7,015 nt of DNA from Acidimicrobiia bacterium (lineage in GTDB: Bacteria > Actinomycetota > Acidimicrobiia > Acidimicrobiales > SZUA-35). Within the stretch, counting starts at the first letter, position 1. Each line of letters begins with the position of its first letter. This document shows positions 5,635-7,015 of the stretch, one piece after another. Below the pieces are notes generated by a model. The model did no database searches. It had not been told where the DNA came from and was given only the letters and a program-made list of their open reading frames with translations. The position numbers and the translations under genes are program-made. The stretch spans positions 1 through 7,015 of the forward strand of contig JAOUGG010000118.1 in NCBI GenBank assembly GCA_029857855.1, written 5' to 3'.

Positions 5635-6756
5635 ATGAACAGTTCCCACCAGGTCACTCACCGACCGCTGCGGGCCGCAGTGGTCGGCTCGGGGGCCATT
5701 TCCAAAGAGCATCTGACGTTCCTGTCCGGGCGCAGTCACACCGCAGGCAATGTCGCCGATCGGGTCGAACTCGCGGCGGTCTGCGACCTGTCGCCGGTCG
5801 CCGCCGACTACGGCGCCAACGAGTTCGGTGCCCACCGGGCCTACACCGACCTCGCCGAGATGCTCACCTTCGAAGATCTCGACGTCGTCCACATCCTGAC
5901 ACCGCCGGCCAGCCACGTCCCACTGGCGACGCTCAGCCTGGAAGCCGGTGCCAACGTGATCTGCGAGAAACCGATCACCTCGTCGGCCGCCGAGCTGGAA
6001 CAACTCCTCGCCGTCGCCCATCGTTGCGACCGGGCCATCATGGAAAGCCACAACTACCGGTTCAACGATGGCTATCTCGCGATCCGGGAATCGCTCGACG
6101 GCGGCCGGCTCGGCGATGTCACGGAGATCGAGATCCGCATCTGCCTCCCCGTGACCGATCCCGACGGTCGGTTCGGCGACCCGAACCTGCCCAGCCCGAT
6201 CCACCGCATGCCGGCCGGTGTCCTGCACGACTTCACCACCCACTTCGCCTATCTGCTGCTGGGGCTGACAGGTGACGTCAAGTTCAACCGTGTGGCCGCG
6301 GCGTGGAGCAACCACAGCGGGATCCCCCACTTCCGCTACGACGACCTCGACGCCCTCCTGATCGGTGAAGGTCCGGCCGGTCCGATCCACGGCCGGCTCC
6401 GCTTCGACGCCGGCTCCTCCCCCGACGCGTTCACACTCATCGCACGAGGGACCCGGGGGTGGATGGAGACCGACTTCTTCCAGCCTCACCTCCGCACCGT
6501 CGTGCCGAGACCAGGGGGCGCCCAGCTCAGCCCGATCGTCAACCATGTGGCCAACGGCCTCGGTCTGGTGCGCGACGGGGTCACGAACTTCGGCCGCAAA
6601 CTGCTCCAGCAGACTCCGTACCACGGCCTGCACCGCATGCTCGACGAGACCTACCGGGCACTGGGCAACGGCACCCCCCTACCGGTCACCTCGGGCGACA
6701 TGCTGGCCGCGGCCCGGCTGGTCGATCACCTCCTCGACGACGAGGTGCGGCTGTGA
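5635..6756 (+). CDS. Gfo/Idh/MocA family NAD(P)-dependent sugar oxidoreductase
   Basis: This 373-residue protein is of normal family length. Members oxidise or reduce a hydroxyl or keto group of sugars, inositols or nucleotide sugars with NAD(P). The N-terminal Rossmann fold shows LRAAVVGSGAISKEH (12-26) with the GSGAIS dinucleotide loop, the strand VELAAVCDLS (44-53) whose Asp51 suggests NAD preference, HILTPPASH (86-94), and the family hallmark VICEKPI (108-114), whose Lys112 is the conserved catalytic or substrate-binding lysine. In the C-terminal alpha/beta domain, MESHNYRFN (136-144) and GVLHDFTTH (195-203) supply the conserved Asp199 and His203. No signal peptide or membrane segment is seen. 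The ATG lies nine bases after a possible -10 box and lacks a ribosome site. The stop overlaps the next gene (GTGA), so the two products probably act in one sugar-modifying pathway. The divergent glycan genes suggest a nucleotide-sugar substrate; which one is not readable from the sequence. Confidence 0.88.
   Translation: MNSSHQVTHRPLRAAVVGSGAISKEHLTFLSGRSHTAGNVADRVELAAVCDLSPVAADYGANEFGAHRAYTDLAEMLTFEDLDVVHILTPPASHVPLATLSLEAGANVICEKPITSSAAELEQLLAVAHRCDRAIMESHNYRFNDGYLAIRESLDGGRLGDVTEIEIRICLPVTDPDGRFGDPNLPSPIHRMPAGVLHDFTTHFAYLLLGLTGDVKFNRVAAAWSNHSGIPHFRYDDLDALLIGEGPAGPIHGRLRFDAGSSPDAFTLIARGTRGWMETDFFQPHLRTVVPRPGGAQLSPIVNHVANGLGLVRDGVTNFGRKLLQQTPYHGLHRMLDETYRALGNGTPLPVTSGDMLAAARLVDHLLDDEVRL
6742..6747 (+). 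promoter_or_regulatory. Ribosome binding site of the epimerase gene
   Basis: GAGGTG lies within the 3' end of the oxidoreductase gene, five bases before the GTG at 6753. It is a full match to the core anti-Shine-Dalgarno complement and supports the overlapping GTG start. Confidence 0.6.
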
Positions 6757-7015
6757 AACTCTACATCACCGGCGCAACTGGATTCGTCGGCCGGTCGGTC
6801 GTGACCGAGGCGCTCGGGCGGGGCCATGAAGTGGTCGCCGTCGTGCGCCCGGCATCCCGTCGCTCCCTCGTCGACGATGCGCCGGCCGGCGCGCCGCTGA
6901 CCGAGGCGAGGGTCGACCTGCGGTCACCGGACGCTCTCGTCGAGTCACTCCGGGGCGTCGAGTCGGTCGTTCATCTGGCTGCGGCCAAGAGCGGCGACTT
7001 CTACACCCAGTTCGC
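6753..7015 (+). CDS. NAD-dependent epimerase/dehydratase (extended SDR), N-terminal part, truncated by window edge
   Basis: The GTG at 6753 overlaps the oxidoreductase stop in a GTGA and the frame stays open to the window end, giving 87 codons. The N-terminus MKLYITGATGFVGRSV contains the GxxGxxG dinucleotide motif (GATGFVG, 7-13) right after the first strand, typical of extended short-chain dehydrogenases. VDLRSPDAL (54-62) matches the aspartate-bearing loop that contacts the adenine, and SVVHLAAAKS (71-80) is the usual fourth strand. The catalytic Ser/Tyr-x-x-x-Lys region is off-window, so the choice between sugar epimerase, 4,6-dehydratase and ketoreductase cannot be settled. Overlap with the oxidoreductase gene indicates co-translation and a shared nucleotide-sugar pathway. 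Confidence 0.85.
   Translation, partial: MKLYITGATGFVGRSVVTEALGRGHEVVAVVRPASRRSLVDDAPAGAPLTEARVDLRSPDALVESLRGVESVVHLAAAKSGDFYTQF

Noticed and set aside
5090..5638. Plus-strand open frame through the 27-bp repeat encoding PSDAPDGAL repeats
   Set aside because: The repeat unit is a multiple of three, so every frame without a stop in one unit stays open. The frame runs antisense to the GT26 N-terminus and then through the divergent promoter region, with no domain.
5620..6633. Long minus-strand open frame of 337 codons
   Set aside because: It is antisense to the oxidoreductase, which has Rossmann and EKP motifs in the real frame. The antisense product is Val/Gly/Asp/Glu-rich without a domain signature.

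Overview
The window is high-GC DNA (clearly above 60% G+C by eye) with dense coding, GTG starts, strong GC bias at third codon positions and four-base stop/start overlaps. This fits an actinobacterium. Acidimicrobiia or a relative is a guess from overall style only, because no marker gene is present. No rRNA, tRNA, CRISPR array, transposase or phage gene was seen.

The layout has three transcription units. (1) Bases 1-816 (+) hold the 3' part of a TAP-like alpha/beta hydrolase, probably secreted and unrelated to the rest. It converges on unit 2 across a 34-bp gap containing an imperfect stem that spans both stop codons. (2) A minus-strand cluster runs from about 5442 down to 851. In transcription order it encodes a WecG/TagA/CpsF-type (GT26) glycosyltransferase, a GT2 glycosyltransferase, a Wzz-like polysaccharide co-polymerase fused to a degenerate tyrosine-kinase-like ATPase domain, and a glucose-1-phosphate cytidylyltransferase-like enzyme. 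(3) A divergent plus-strand pair starts at 5635. It encodes a Gfo/Idh/MocA sugar oxidoreductase followed by the 5' end of an NAD-dependent epimerase/dehydratase that runs off the window.

Units 2 and 3 read as part of a cell-surface polysaccharide (capsule, exopolysaccharide or O-antigen-like) locus. The nucleotidyltransferase activates a hexose, the oxidoreductase and epimerase modify nucleotide sugars, the two glycosyltransferases build the repeat unit, and the Wzz-like protein would govern polymer length or export. The flippase, polymerase, initiating phosphosugar transferase and CDP-glucose 4,6-dehydratase are not in the window.

The most notable points are these. The ATPase domain of the Wzz fusion has lost the Walker A lysine and contains no tyrosine at all. 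The GT26 gene carries a 4 x 27-bp in-frame tandem repeat near its 5' end. The oxidoreductase gene looks leaderless. The divergent intergenic region contains a perfect 7-bp inverted repeat beside the GT26 start. This is mostly a recognisable glycan locus with some unusual details. I found no clear evidence of a wholly new system.
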